Positions 1 to 9,000 of a stretch of DNA of 64,000 bases are shown here, in pieces. Numbering within the stretch: position 1 is the stretch's first letter; every line of letters begins with the position of its first letter. Made by a program: the position numbers and the translations under genes. Source of the DNA: Bog-756 sp963737625 (GTDB taxonomy: Bacteria; Actinomycetota; Acidimicrobiia; Acidimicrobiales; RAAP-2); contig CAVTTK010000002.1 of NCBI GenBank assembly GCA_963737625.1, positions 1,674,001 to 1,738,000 of the forward strand, in the 5' to 3' direction. The notes beneath the pieces were generated by a model. That model saw only the letters and a program-made list of their open reading frames with translations. It made no database searches and was not told where the DNA came from.

Positions 1-1
1 C

Positions 2-487
2 GGTCCGCTGTATCGACACGCCATCGAGCAACTCTGGGTCACCGTCTACGCCGACCGTCTGGCCGCGGCCGCGGCCGACCCTTCCGCGGCCGAGAGCGTC
101 GAGATGCTGAAGGTCCAACGCTCCGCCCAATGGCTGGCCGACCACTTTGAGGGGGTGCCCCTGTTCCTCTTCGCATTCGTCCAGGCCGATCCGTCCGGCG
201 GTTCCATCTTCCCTGCCGTGTGGAGCGCCCAGCTGGCGGCCAGAGCCGAAGGGGTGGGCAGCTCGCTGACGGCTGTGCTGGGCTTCTGGCACCCCGACGA
301 GGTCTTCGAGATCCTAGGCGTGCCGACCGACGAGCAGTGGGTAATGGCCTGCTGCGTCAGCTTCGGCTACCCCACCGGGCGGTGGGGTGTGGCCCCGCGC
401 CGTCCCGTCCACGAGGTCTCCTATCGCAACCAGTGGGGGGCACCGGTGGGCTTCACTGTGGATGAAGCCCTGTGGGGACCGGACTGA
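2..487 (+). CDS. Nitroreductase family protein, C-terminal part
   Basis: The reading frame is open from the left edge, so the start lies outside the window and only about 161 residues are visible. The stretch FVQADPSGGSIFPAVWSAQL, followed by an Ala/Gly-rich helix, GFWHPDEVFEILGVP and CCVSFGYPTGRWG, matches the C-terminal half of the nitroreductase fold, where the protein contacts FMN and forms the dimer. Members are FMN-dependent NAD(P)H oxidoreductases acting on nitro compounds, quinones or related substrates. The final segment ending near WGAPVGFTVDEALWGPD is typical of actinobacterial members. The substrate cannot be inferred. The next gene on the same strand is 219 bases away, so the two are probably not tightly coupled. 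Confidence 0.75.
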   Translation, partial: GPLYRHAIEQLWVTVYADRLAAAAADPSAAESVEMLKVQRSAQWLADHFEGVPLFLFAFVQADPSGGSIFPAVWSAQLAARAEGVGSSLTAVLGFWHPDEVFEILGVPTDEQWVMACCVSFGYPTGRWGVAPRRPVHEVSYRNQWGAPVGFTVDEALWGPD

Positions 488-705
488 CCGTCCCACCGAG
501 TGGGGCCGAGTCCTTGCCCGTCCCCAGCGTGCTCCTGATGGGGACGGGGATGTGCGGAGTCGGGGCGACCATGCACCAGGTCCACGGGCCGCGGCGTGGT
601 TCCACGGACACCGCATCCCGGGCGATCAGGGCGGGCCGGATCCCGACCTTCCGGGCTCACCGGGGGGACCCAGTCCGCCGTTCAAGGTGACCGCGCTGTG
701 TTCCG

Positions 706-1998
706 ATGGTGAAAGGGACGTCAGAGCGAACGAAGGCGGTAGGCGTGACCATGCCGGACCCAGTGGACGAACGCGTCAGCGCCCCAGACCGATGGCGGCA
801 GGCTGCCCCGGTGGTGCTGGGCGTGGCCGCATGGATCGGAGTCGCCCTCATGGCGGGATGGCGCGCCCATGTGGCTCTGGGACACAGCACGCTCGGATGG
901 GACCTCAAGCCGCTGCGGATAGCCGGCGGGGACCTGCGTTCGGGTGGTTCGATCTACTCCAACCCCGACTTCGTCTATCCGCCCCCCGCGGCCCTGGCCG
1001 GATGGCCACTCTCGTTCGCCCCCCTCCACGCCGCCGTCGTGGTGTACACCTACTTCGAGGCGATGGCCATCGGGCTGACGGTGCTGCTGTTCAGAGGTGG
1101 CCTTCGGCCGGCCGGCTGGCAGCTTCTGGTGAGCGCCGGAGTGGCCGGTCTCCTGCTGCGCGGCGATCTGGTCACCTCGATCCTCTGGCTGGACAACGCC
1201 AGCGTGTTCCTGGTCCTGCCGTGCGCCTTCATCCTGGTGCGGTGGGGTGACACCAAGTGGAGGTCGGGCGGGATCATGCTCGGCCTGACCCTGCTGTTGA
1301 AGCCGGTGCTCCTCCCCTTGATCCTCCTCCCCGTGCTCCTCCGTCGCTGGAGGACCGCCGGGGAGGCGCTCGGCGTGGCCCTCCTCGGCATCCTCATCTC
1401 ACTCCCCCTGACCAACGGGGTGGAATCGATCGGGGAGGTGGCGCGACGGCTGGCCGGTGGATCGAGCCTCACCGGGTGGCAGGCGGTGTACAACACCTCA
1501 CTCGTCCAAATCGGGGACTACCACCACGTCCCACCAGCCTTGACCCTGGTGGCCCGGTTGGTGGTCCTGGCGGTTGCCGGGTGGGCCATCACTCGGGTCG
1601 TTCGAGAAGGTCGGGAGACCTCCCGGACCCAGGTCGCCGCACTCGGCACACTCCTGTTGAGCACGGTCTTCCTGGCCGGGCCGTTGGCCGAAAACCACTA
1701 CGTGTTGCTCCTGATCCCCGGAGCGCTCCTCATGGCGACACTCCGGGACCGGCTGGTCCTCGGCCTGTTGGCGGGGGCCTTCGTGCTGGCGGCCTGGCCG
1801 GCGGCCTACGCCCACGGCGTGGGCGACAGCGATGTGACCATGCAGGCGCGCTGTGTGATGATCCAGCTGTTCCTGTTCGCCGCCTCGACCCGAGTGCTGG
1901 TCGGTTGGCCCAGGCCGAGAATCCCGCGTGCACCCCACCGAAGCGAACAGGGCCCCGAGGTGGCTTCGAGGGAACCGGTCGAAGTCCCAGCCGGTTGA
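706..1998 (+). CDS. GT87-like (DUF2029) polyprenol-linked mannosyltransferase homologue, integral membrane
   Basis: This is a 430-residue, strongly hydrophobic protein with about ten predicted membrane segments. The N-terminal loop has the pattern IYSNPDFVYPPPAALA, typical of the GT87/DUF2029 group, whose mycobacterial members use polyprenyl-phosphate mannose to extend lipomannan or lipoarabinomannan. A periplasmic or membrane-embedded glycosyl transfer role is inferred from the family; donor and acceptor are unknown. The C-terminus is a short basic cytoplasmic tail. The start is uncertain: ATG at 706, GTG at 745 and ATG at 751 are all in frame, and the first 15 residues look non-conserved, so 745 or 751 may be the true start. 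No glycosyltransferase neighbours are visible. Confidence 0.7.
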   Translation: MVKGTSERTKAVGVTMPDPVDERVSAPDRWRQAAPVVLGVAAWIGVALMAGWRAHVALGHSTLGWDLKPLRIAGGDLRSGGSIYSNPDFVYPPPAALAGWPLSFAPLHAAVVVYTYFEAMAIGLTVLLFRGGLRPAGWQLLVSAGVAGLLLRGDLVTSILWLDNASVFLVLPCAFILVRWGDTKWRSGGIMLGLTLLLKPVLLPLILLPVLLRRWRTAGEALGVALLGILISLPLTNGVESIGEVARRLAGGSSLTGWQAVYNTSLVQIGDYHHVPPALTLVARLVVLAVAGWAITRVVREGRETSRTQVAALGTLLLSTVFLAGPLAENHYVLLLIPGALLMATLRDRLVLGLLAGAFVLAAWPAAYAHGVGDSDVTMQARCVMIQLFLFAASTRVLVGWPRPRIPRAPHRSEQGPEVASREPVEVPAG

Positions 1999-2055
1999 GG
2001 GACGGCCGCCGGTACGGCGACCCCACCCGGACTCAGGTCGGCTGTACGCGGCGAC

Positions 2056-2069
2056 AGTTTCCGGAAACT
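2056..2069. repeat. 14-bp perfect palindrome between convergent genes
   Basis: AGTTTCCGGAAACT is a perfect inverted repeat in the 75-base gap between the stop of the GT87-like gene and the stop of the convergent hydrolase gene. It could be a weak bidirectional terminator, but it lacks a loop and a T-tract, so a protein-binding site or chance are equally possible. Confidence 0.25.
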
Positions 2070-2073
2070 CCGG

Positions 2074-2928
2074 TTAGTCCTCGAGAAGTTCGCAGATCGT
2101 CCGTATCAGCTCGGCCTCGATGCTGAAGTGCCCGAGGTCCTCGTAGACCGCCAGTTGGGCGTTGGGCACGATGTTGGCCGTGTGGTGGGCGTTGACGACA
2201 GAGCACATCCTGTCCATCCCTCCATGGAGCACCGTCACCGGGCAGGCGATGGCGGTGACATCGAACGAATCCCAGCCCCCACCGTCAGCCAGGCGATCGT
2301 CGGTGTAGCCCTCGAGGCCCTGGGCGAACATGGCGGGAAACACCGCCCTCGCCTGCTCCGACCACCCGGGGTCTCGAAAGAGATCTGCGTCAGAAGGAGC
2401 GAGGGCTTCCCGCAGTCCATGGCCGGTCATCTTGCTTCCTCCCACCCCGTGGGCCGCGACGGCGGCGGCCATGGCCGATCGGCGATCGGGCGCATCCCAC
2501 ACGGCATGGCAGTGCGGGCGGCTCATGGTGGCCCTTGCCTCGTCACAACGCATGTCGGTAAGCGAGCAACATGCCACGACTCCGAGCAGCCGCTCTGGCG
2601 CCAGTGCCGCGAGGGCCAGCGCATACGCCCCACCCGTGGACTCGCCCACCGCCACGAACTCCCGGAGTTCCAATGCATCGGCCACCGCCAGGGCGTCGGC
2701 GACCCAGTCGGCAATCGTTCGACCCGGGAGCGGTGTCGACAGCCCGTAGCCGGGTCTGTCGATGCCGACCAGCAGGAGTCCCGCCCGTGCTGCCTCTACA
2801 TCCCGATGGACGGGATCCAGTCGACTGCCCGGGCCACCGTGACACCACACGACGGGCGTCCCCTCGGGGCTTCCAAAGGTTGCGAAGCCGACGGTCCGGC
2901 CATCACCGAGTTCGATCGTGCCTTCCAT
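2074..2928 (-). CDS. Alpha/beta hydrolase
   Basis: This is a 284-residue alpha/beta-fold hydrolase. HGGPG near residues 30-34 forms the oxyanion-hole loop. GESTG places the nucleophile at Ser97. The aspartate of HGGMDRM (about residue 230) and the histidine of DLGHFS (near residue 268) complete a catalytic triad. The order and spacing match the proline iminopeptidase/haloperoxidase-like branch with a lid between the nucleophile and the acid. It is probably a cytosolic esterase or peptidase; the substrate is not predictable. Several cysteines sit in the lid region. It stands alone, converging on the GT87-like gene. Confidence 0.85.
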   Translation of the reverse strand: MEGTIELGDGRTVGFATFGSPEGTPVVWCHGGPGSRLDPVHRDVEAARAGLLLVGIDRPGYGLSTPLPGRTIADWVADALAVADALELREFVAVGESTGGAYALALAALAPERLLGVVACCSLTDMRCDEARATMSRPHCHAVWDAPDRRSAMAAAVAAHGVGGSKMTGHGLREALAPSDADLFRDPGWSEQARAVFPAMFAQGLEGYTDDRLADGGGWDSFDVTAIACPVTVLHGGMDRMCSVVNAHHTANIVPNAQLAVYEDLGHFSIEAELIRTICELLED

Positions 2929-3400
2929 CCCACCGTTCCTACCATTTGCCCAGCCGAGCGACCCACGAGCGTCGGCCCAGGGGCCTGATGGTGCAGTATC
3001 TCAGGAGCGCTCCGAGGACCTGGATCACGTTGCGGCCGGCCACCGTTTCGTTCACCATGATCGTGCCTCGGGGGTGACCGTGACGACACGCCTCAGGTTC
3101 GGTCTCGTCGCTCTTCGGCGCCGGCGTGCCTGGAGCGGGTGACTCTCGAACGAACGACCATCACCGCTTGGTGCGGAGCGTTGCTGCAGATCAGGGCCAC
3201 GTCGCCGGCCACCACGGATCTGGAGGGAAGGAGGAGCCCACCGACCGCGAGATGTAGTCACCCCGTGCGTGTACACCTACGGGTGCGCAACTCCAGACTC
3301 TGGGTCCGGTCACCATGCAGGCATCGCCGCGCGAACCGGTTGACTTGGGAAGCGACCATGGCCGAGGGTCCGGGCTCCGTACTTCCGACTGGAAAGCCGA
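2929..3400. other. Intergenic region without a supported gene
   Basis: About 470 bases separate the start of the minus-strand hydrolase from the tRNA-Gly promoter. Short open frames occur on both strands, but none has a ribosome binding site, a recognisable domain or plausible composition. It presumably holds the hydrolase promoter; I cannot place it. Confidence 0.4.
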
Positions 3401-3409
3401 TGTTACAAT
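3401..3409 (+). promoter_or_regulatory. Extended -10 promoter for tRNA-Gly
   Basis: TGTTACAAT gives an extended -10 (TG, one base, then TACAAT) ending 16 bases before the mature tRNA 5' end. No clear -35 hexamer is visible at the usual distance, as expected for an extended -10 promoter. Confidence 0.45.
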
Positions 3410-3425
3410 CGGCCGGTTCATTCGC

Positions 3426-3499
3426 GCGGCTGTAGCTCAATGGTAGAGCCTCAGTTTTCCAAACTGATGACGAGGGTTCGATCCCCTTCAGCCGCTCCA
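3426..3499 (+). tRNA. tRNA-Gly (anticodon UCC)
   Basis: A complete cloverleaf can be drawn. Acceptor GCGGCTG pairs with CAGCCGC at 3489-3495. The D arm is GCTC/GAGC. The anticodon stem TCAGT/ACTGA closes the loop TTTCCAA with anticodon TCC. The T arm GAGGG/CCCTT has loop TTCGATC. The variable loop is 4 bases. The discriminator base is T3496 and CCA is encoded in the DNA. It closely resembles bacterial glycine tRNAs reading GGA/GGG. No other tRNA lies next to it. Confidence 0.95.
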
Positions 3500-3653
3500 T
3501 CGGCACCCACGGGCGAGGAACAGGGTGCCGACGCCAGCCTTGCTGGATGGCGACAGGAGCGAGGTCCGAGACGACCGGCGAGGCGGTCGCTCGGCCCGGC
3601 GGTCGCCGGCTGTCTCCGGTAGTTGGCCGCCTGGTTGGTAGACCGCATCAGCG

Positions 3654-4106
3654 CTAGGGATCAGATGGACGGTCGGCGGGCAGCAGGTCCTCGTAGAAGG
3701 GAATCCCCGCCTCCCGGAGGGCCGGACGCAGCCGCGCTTTGGTCCATTCCGCTCCTCGATTGCGGATGAGCCAGAGAGCACACTGCCCATCGGCCCTCCT
3801 GACCGTGACCTCCGTGACCTGCCTCGGTGCTGCTCCCGGAACGTGCCTGGTCAGCGGCAGTCCCGGCATGGCCACGATGTGAATGTCCGCACCCCCAACC
3901 GTTCGTTCGGTGACCTCGACACTCCGCACGTCCGAGAGCGGAATGTCGTGGGTGAGCTTCAGCTCGCCGTGGCCGATCCGGCCGTCCGTTATCCACAGGT
4001 GTCTGCCATGACGCCCCAATGTGGTGTTGCCACCTCGGTATTCGCAGGGGATCGGAAAGATGACGGAGGCTCGGCTGGCGGGCCCTCCGTCTGTTCTCTC
4101 CGCCAT
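3654..4106 (-). CDS. Hypothetical protein, small beta-rich
   Basis: This encodes 150 residues with no recognised family. A core of alternating hydrophobic and charged residues (residues 40-110) includes two strand-like stretches around HLWITDGRIGHGELKLTHDI and DVRSVEVTERTVGGADIHIV, followed by a conserved-looking WLIRNRGAEW helix and an acidic/proline C-terminus. The pattern of strands ending in a single helix resembles a small pleckstrin-homology-like module of bacterial cytosolic proteins, but this is only a shape argument. There is no signal peptide or membrane segment. The ATG at 4106 lacks a strong ribosome binding site. It is transcribed away from the structured intergenic region upstream. 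Confidence 0.55.
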   Translation of the reverse strand: MAERTDGGPASRASVIFPIPCEYRGGNTTLGRHGRHLWITDGRIGHGELKLTHDIPLSDVRSVEVTERTVGGADIHIVAMPGLPLTRHVPGAAPRQVTEVTVRRADGQCALWLIRNRGAEWTKARLRPALREAGIPFYEDLLPADRPSDP

Positions 4107-4501
4107 AGGTGGGTTCTACCACCAGACCGACCGTTCCAGGGGGGGTCGAGTCGAACGGCCATCCGCCGCGGTTGGACATCCTCGCCGATGTCGCACGCCC
4201 GACATCATCGCTGCCTCGTCGTTCTCCCGGGCCAGCCCACCGTCGCCGCCGGCGACGAGGTCCCGGCCTTTGTTCGTCATCGGCTGAAGGCTCCGGGTCG
4301 TGGAGACCCCGAGTCCCCCGTCCTTCAGCGCTCAGCGGCTGACGTGGCATCGTCCGGAACCGCTCTGGGGCATTCCCTGGTCTGTGGCCAGGGACCTACG
4401 CTGGTGGGTACCGGACCGAGCCCCAGCCGGCGACGTCGCCATGATCGAGCAGGACCGGCCTGGTCTGAGGCAGACTCGGGGACGACGGTGGCGGAAGGAG
4501 A
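4107..4501. other. Intergenic region with three successive stem-loops
   Basis: This 395-base divergent spacer carries no convincing gene. It holds three hairpins in a row. In 4283-4329 an 8-bp outer stem (GCTGAAGG/CCTTCAGC) encloses a 9-bp inner stem with one mismatch (4291-4299 with 4305-4313). In 4374-4394 there is a 7-bp stem with a 7-base loop. In 4400-4427 GCTGG/CCAGC is extended by two more pairs past a bulge. They lie upstream of, and in the same direction as, the cyclic-nucleotide-binding gene at 4502. They could be a transcript leader, a terminator or a small RNA, or chance pairing in GC-rich DNA. Confidence 0.35.
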
Positions 4502-4933
4502 ATGATGGAGCTGGAAACAACCGATGAGATGCTGGCGCGGGTGTCGATGTTCGCCGGGCTCACCAAGAGCCAGTTACGGGATATATCTGGACTGGCGACC
4601 AGGCTGGACCTACCCGCCGGACGACAGCTGACCACCCAAGGGGCCATCGGTCAGGAATTCATCATCGTGCTGGAGGGCGACGTCGAGGTCGTGGTGGACG
4701 GTGACGTCGTGGCCGCCCCCACGGCCGGGGAGTGCTACGGCGAGATCGCCTTGCTCGACAGCCGACCCCGCACCGCCACGGTTGTGGCCACCACCGACGT
4801 CATCGTGGACGTGATCGGTCGTCGCGACTTCAGGGAACTCTTGAAGCGGCAGCCCCAGATCGCCGAGCACCTGCAGCGGACCATGGCCGAGCGACTGGCG
4901 GCCAACGAAGAGCACAAGGGCAGAACTGGCTGA
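4502..4933 (+). CDS. Cyclic nucleotide-binding domain protein (single cNMP domain)
   Basis: This is a 143-residue protein that is essentially one cNMP-binding domain. It has the Crp-type beta-roll with an N-terminal FAGLTKSQL helix, then GQEFIIVLEGDVEVVVDGD, and a phosphate-binding cassette GECYGEIALLDSRPRTATV with the conserved Gly-Glu and Arg. A C-terminal helix follows, but there is no helix-turn-helix, so it is not itself a transcription factor. It may sense cAMP or cGMP and act through a partner. A class III nucleotidyl cyclase-like protein is encoded 1.1 kb downstream on the same strand, a suggestive but unproven link. A strong ribosome binding site (GGAAGGAG) stands just before two adjacent ATG codons at 4502 and 4505. 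Confidence 0.85.
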   Translation: MMELETTDEMLARVSMFAGLTKSQLRDISGLATRLDLPAGRQLTTQGAIGQEFIIVLEGDVEVVVDGDVVAAPTAGECYGEIALLDSRPRTATVVATTDVIVDVIGRRDFRELLKRQPQIAEHLQRTMAERLAANEEHKGRTG

Positions 4934-5153
4934 CCCTCCGCGCAACGGGCACCATCGGTCACTGGTCGTATGAGGCCCACGCGCGAGCGGCGAGACGGGA
5001 CCGGCGCTGAGCCCGGGAGTGCACATGGCGACCTCCACAACCGTCCTCCGGCCCCTGGAGGTCGTCCCCCACTCCCGTGACGAACTCTGCAACTCATAGT
5101 CGCAGACGCTAGGATCCGGGTGCTTCACGTCGGGAAACACCGGAGGCCCAGCA

Positions 5154-6038
5154 GTGCAACCAACAGAGCTGCTGACGAGGGTCCAACGCCTCGAGGACGA
5201 CCCCCCGATCCCGCTTGCCTCCGTCGACCTGTCCATCGCCGACCCCGAGCCCCTGCGCCGGAAGTTCGACGAGGTCTTCACCTACATCGCCACCGTCGAG
5301 CGAGCCGTCACGCAGAATGTCGCCGAGGTGACCGACCTGCTCCCCAGCCTCGACGAGGTGGAGCACCGCTTCCTGACCATCTGGTCGGCCCACGAACTAG
5401 CCCACGCCTCCATCTTCGACGCGCTGCGGGTCCGGTTGGGCCTCGGTGCCCCCGCACCGGACGCTTCACCCACGGCCCCGGGGGCTGCGGATCCGCCCCT
5501 CCCCCGCCGCTCGTTCCGGGCCTTCGGTCGCCTGGCCTCCAACCCGTGGCTCCACGACGTGTTCAAGCTGATCTACCTATCACGCGGAGCCATGCACGAG
5601 CACATGACCTACGACTGCTACCGCCATTTGGGAGCCCAGCTCGAGGCTCTGGGTGAACATGCCCTGGCCACCACGGTTACCCACCCGATCCGACGGCAGG
5701 AGGCCGCCCATCTCGGGTACTACCGGCTGGCCGCGGTGATCCACCGCAACCGGCTGACTCCGGCCCAGATCCGATTGGCTCGCTGGATCACCCTGCACAC
5801 CTATCTCCCGGTGGGGGCCGGCCAGTGTGGCAAGCGTCCTGCTGGCCGTGTCTTCGTCCGACTGGCCGGCGACCACATGAACGCCGTCCTGGACGGTGTG
5901 GAGGCGGTAGCCGGCGAACTGCTGGGCGACGGGATCCGGGCGCTACCCCACTTCGTCCACGCCTCCATGGAGCACTGTCTCCGTTCCGCCCCGCGGCATG
6001 CGGCAGGGATGTCCCCGGAGCGTGAGCGATGGCCCTGA
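5154..6038 (+). CDS. Ferritin-like diiron protein (unnamed family)
   Basis: This is a 294-residue, mostly helical protein. Its spaced residues fit a diiron four-helix bundle: a glutamate in EVEHRF, an ExxH motif in HELAHASI, a glutamate in GAMHEHMTYD, and a second ExxH in RRQEAAHLGYYR. This E, ExxH, E, ExxH order is that of ribonucleotide reductase-like and acyl-ACP desaturase-like enzymes. An oxygen-activating or peroxide-handling role is therefore inferred from motifs, not homology. The middle (residues 100-125) is a proline/alanine linker. There is no signal peptide. Its 3' end overlaps the start of the cyclase/ATPase gene by 10 bases, so the two are probably co-translated. Start codon GTG at 5154. 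Confidence 0.55.
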   Translation: MQPTELLTRVQRLEDDPPIPLASVDLSIADPEPLRRKFDEVFTYIATVERAVTQNVAEVTDLLPSLDEVEHRFLTIWSAHELAHASIFDALRVRLGLGAPAPDASPTAPGAADPPLPRRSFRAFGRLASNPWLHDVFKLIYLSRGAMHEHMTYDCYRHLGAQLEALGEHALATTVTHPIRRQEAAHLGYYRLAAVIHRNRLTPAQIRLARWITLHTYLPVGAGQCGKRPAGRVFVRLAGDHMNAVLDGVEAVAGELLGDGIRALPHFVHASMEHCLRSAPRHAAGMSPERERWP

Positions 6039-9000
6039 CCCGGTACTGTGCCGGCTGCGCCGACCCACTTCCCGACGGCGCCCGCTACTGCCCGGCCTGC
6101 GGTCGCGCCACCGTGTCCGGCGAGACCTCGACCGTCCTGGACGAGTCGATCGGCATCGAATTCAGCAAGGAGCTTCGCCACATCACGGTGGTGTTCTGTG
6201 ATCTCGTCGGGTCGACCGAACTCTCCTCGCTCATGGACACCGAGGAGTACGGCGAGCTCATCCAGACCTATCAGCACCGGGCCGTGACCATCGTCCGGAG
6301 TTTCGGTGGCGATGTCGAGGGCTACAGCGGCGACGGCATCCTGTTCCGCTTCGGGTGGCCACAGGCCCATGATGACGACGCCACGCAGGCCGTGAACGCG
6401 GCCCTCGGGATCGTGGAGGAGGTGGACGCGCTGGACCAGCGGGAGCACCTCGGGGTCCGCGTCGGGGTGCACAGTGGGCAAGCGGTCGTGGGCATGCTCG
6501 GCGGAGCCGACCGCCGGGCCACCATGGCAGTGGGTGAGACCCTCAACGTGGCGGCTCGGCTGCAGGGGGTGGCCGAGCCAGGCACCGTCGTGGCCAGCGC
6601 CGCCACCATTGCCCTGGTCGAGGGGAGGTTCGACGTGATGCCCCTCGGACCCCACCAACTCCGTGGGGTCCGTCAACGCGTCGACGCCTTCCGAGTCCTC
6701 GGCCCGACGGGAGCCCGATCTCGGATCGAAGTGACCGCAGGCCGACACGTCCCCCTCATCGGACGGGTGGAGGAGCTCCGCGTACTCGGCCACCTGTGGG
6801 AGGGGGTCATGGGCGGCCACGGTGCGGCCGTCCTGATCACCGGGGAACCGGGGGTGGGCAAGTCACGACTGGCCCTCGAGGTCCGCAGTCTGGTGGATTC
6901 CGACCGTCATCGATGGGTCGAGGCCTCGTGCGCCTCCTACACGAGAATGAGCGTGCTGCGACCTGTGCTGGACATGGTCGAGGACGCGCTGTCCCTCCGG
7001 TCAGAGTCCGATCCCGCGGCCCGGCTCGACAGGATCCGCTCCGGTTTGGCCTTTGCCGATGTCCAGTTCCCCGACGCTGTGGATCTCATCGCCGCTCTGC
7101 TCGGGATAGCCGGCCCGTCGGTCATGGCCCTCAGCAGTGAGCTCCGCCTGGAGCGGACCGTCGAGGTGGGAGTGGAGTGGCTGGTCGGACTGAGCCGGCG
7201 ACGTCCGCTCGTGCTGCTGATCGAGGACCTCCACTGGTGTGACCCGACCAGCCTGGACGCCTTCGGTCGGTTGCTCGACCGGCTGTCCGACACGCGCATG
7301 CTCGTGCTCATGACCGCCCGAAACGAGTTCGAGGATCCGTGGAACCTACCCAACGTCGTCACCACGCTTCCCATCAAACCCCTGGAGGACTCCGAGGTAC
7401 GCGACCTGGTAGCCACTCTCGGGGTCGGCCGCAGACTTCCGATCCAGGTGGTGGAGCGCATCGTGACGTCGGCCGGGGGCATTCCGCTCTACGTCGAGGA
7501 GGTGGGTCGGACCATCCTGGAATCGGGGCTGTTCGTCGGAGGGGACGGGACGTGGGACCTGTCCTCGCCCCTCGAGGACCTGGAGATCCCCACCACCCTC
7601 CGGGGGTCCCTCCTCGCCCGCCTCGACCGACTCGGTCCCGCCAAGTCGGTGGTGCAGGTGGCCGCCGTGCTCGGACGCAACTTCAGCTTCGATCTCCTGG
7701 CGACGGTCTCGAGCATGGACGCCGAGCTTCTGAATCTTCTCCTCACCCGAGCCGTGGACAGTGGGCTCCTCCTGCAGGGCGAGCCGGCCGAAGAGAGCGA
7801 CCTGTACTACTTCAAGCATGCGCTCGTCCAGGAGGTGGCCTACGAATCACTCCTCCGTCGGAACCGGCGCACCATCCACGAGCGCGTGGCCCGGGTCCTC
7901 GACGCCCAGGTCGCCTCCGGGACCACATCCGCCCCTGAAGTGGTGGCCCGTCACTACGAGGCGGCCGGGCTGGTCAAAGAGGCCGCCATTCGTTATCAGC
8001 TGGCGGCCAGGTTGGCCGCCGAGGGCTCGGGGCACCGGGAGGCCATCGCCTTCCTCCATCGGGGGATCTCGCTGGCCCGCCAGCTCGACGATGTCAGCGA
8101 GGGACGGGAGCTCGAGGTCGAGATGCAGCTGGCGCTGGGGTCATCCCTGGCCACCCGCAGCTACTCCGATCCCGATCTCGCCGCGGCCTACGACCGGGCC
8201 CGAGAGTTGTGCGAGCTCCTCGGCAACGATGTGCACGTGGGACAGACTCTCGGAGGACTGTCCGCCTACTACATCAACCAGGGGGAGATCACCCTCGGGG
8301 CCGAGCTCGCCGAACGGGTGCTCGCCATCGCCCACGAGTACCAGGACGACACGCTCGAAGTGTTCGGTGCCGTGCAGCTCAGCCTGGCCCGCTGCTTCCA
8401 GAGCCGGGCCGCCGAGTCCCTCGACTTGGCCCTGCAGGCATCTGCGGTCTACCGACCCGAACGCCACCGGATCCTGGCGCACCGGTTCTCGACCGACCAG
8501 GGTGTTGCGGCCCACGTGTTCGCCGGCTGGAGCCATCTGGTGCTCGGCCAGCTCGACCGGGGCCTCGACCAGCTGGTCGAGGCCGTCGGGCTGGCCGACC
8601 AGCTCGGCCAGCCGTTCAACCGGGCGTTCGCCCTGGCGTTCCTGGCCACCGGCCACTGTGAGCGAGGCGAGTCGGCCGAGACGTTCCGCTTCGCCCAACA
8701 GGCGCGCCAGCTGGCCGAGGAGCAGGGGTTCGCCTTCTGGGCCGGGATCAGCGGTGTATGGGAGAACGCCGAACGGGTCATCACGCTGGCTGACCACGAC
8801 GCCCTGGCTGCGGTCATCCAGGCCGGACTGGTGGCCGGGGAGACGGGCAATCGGGGCGGGAGCACGACCGTCATGGCCCGGGTGGCCGAGGCCGCTCATG
8901 CCGCCGGAGATCGCGCCACCACCCAGGCCGTGTTGGATATGGCGCTCACGCTGTCGGCTGAGACCGGACAACCGTGGTGGGACTCGGCGCTGCTGCGCCA

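Noticed and set aside
3258..3506. Open frame on the minus strand across tRNA-Gly
   Set aside because: It begins inside the antisense of the tRNA and is a well-known type of false protein over glycine tRNA genes.
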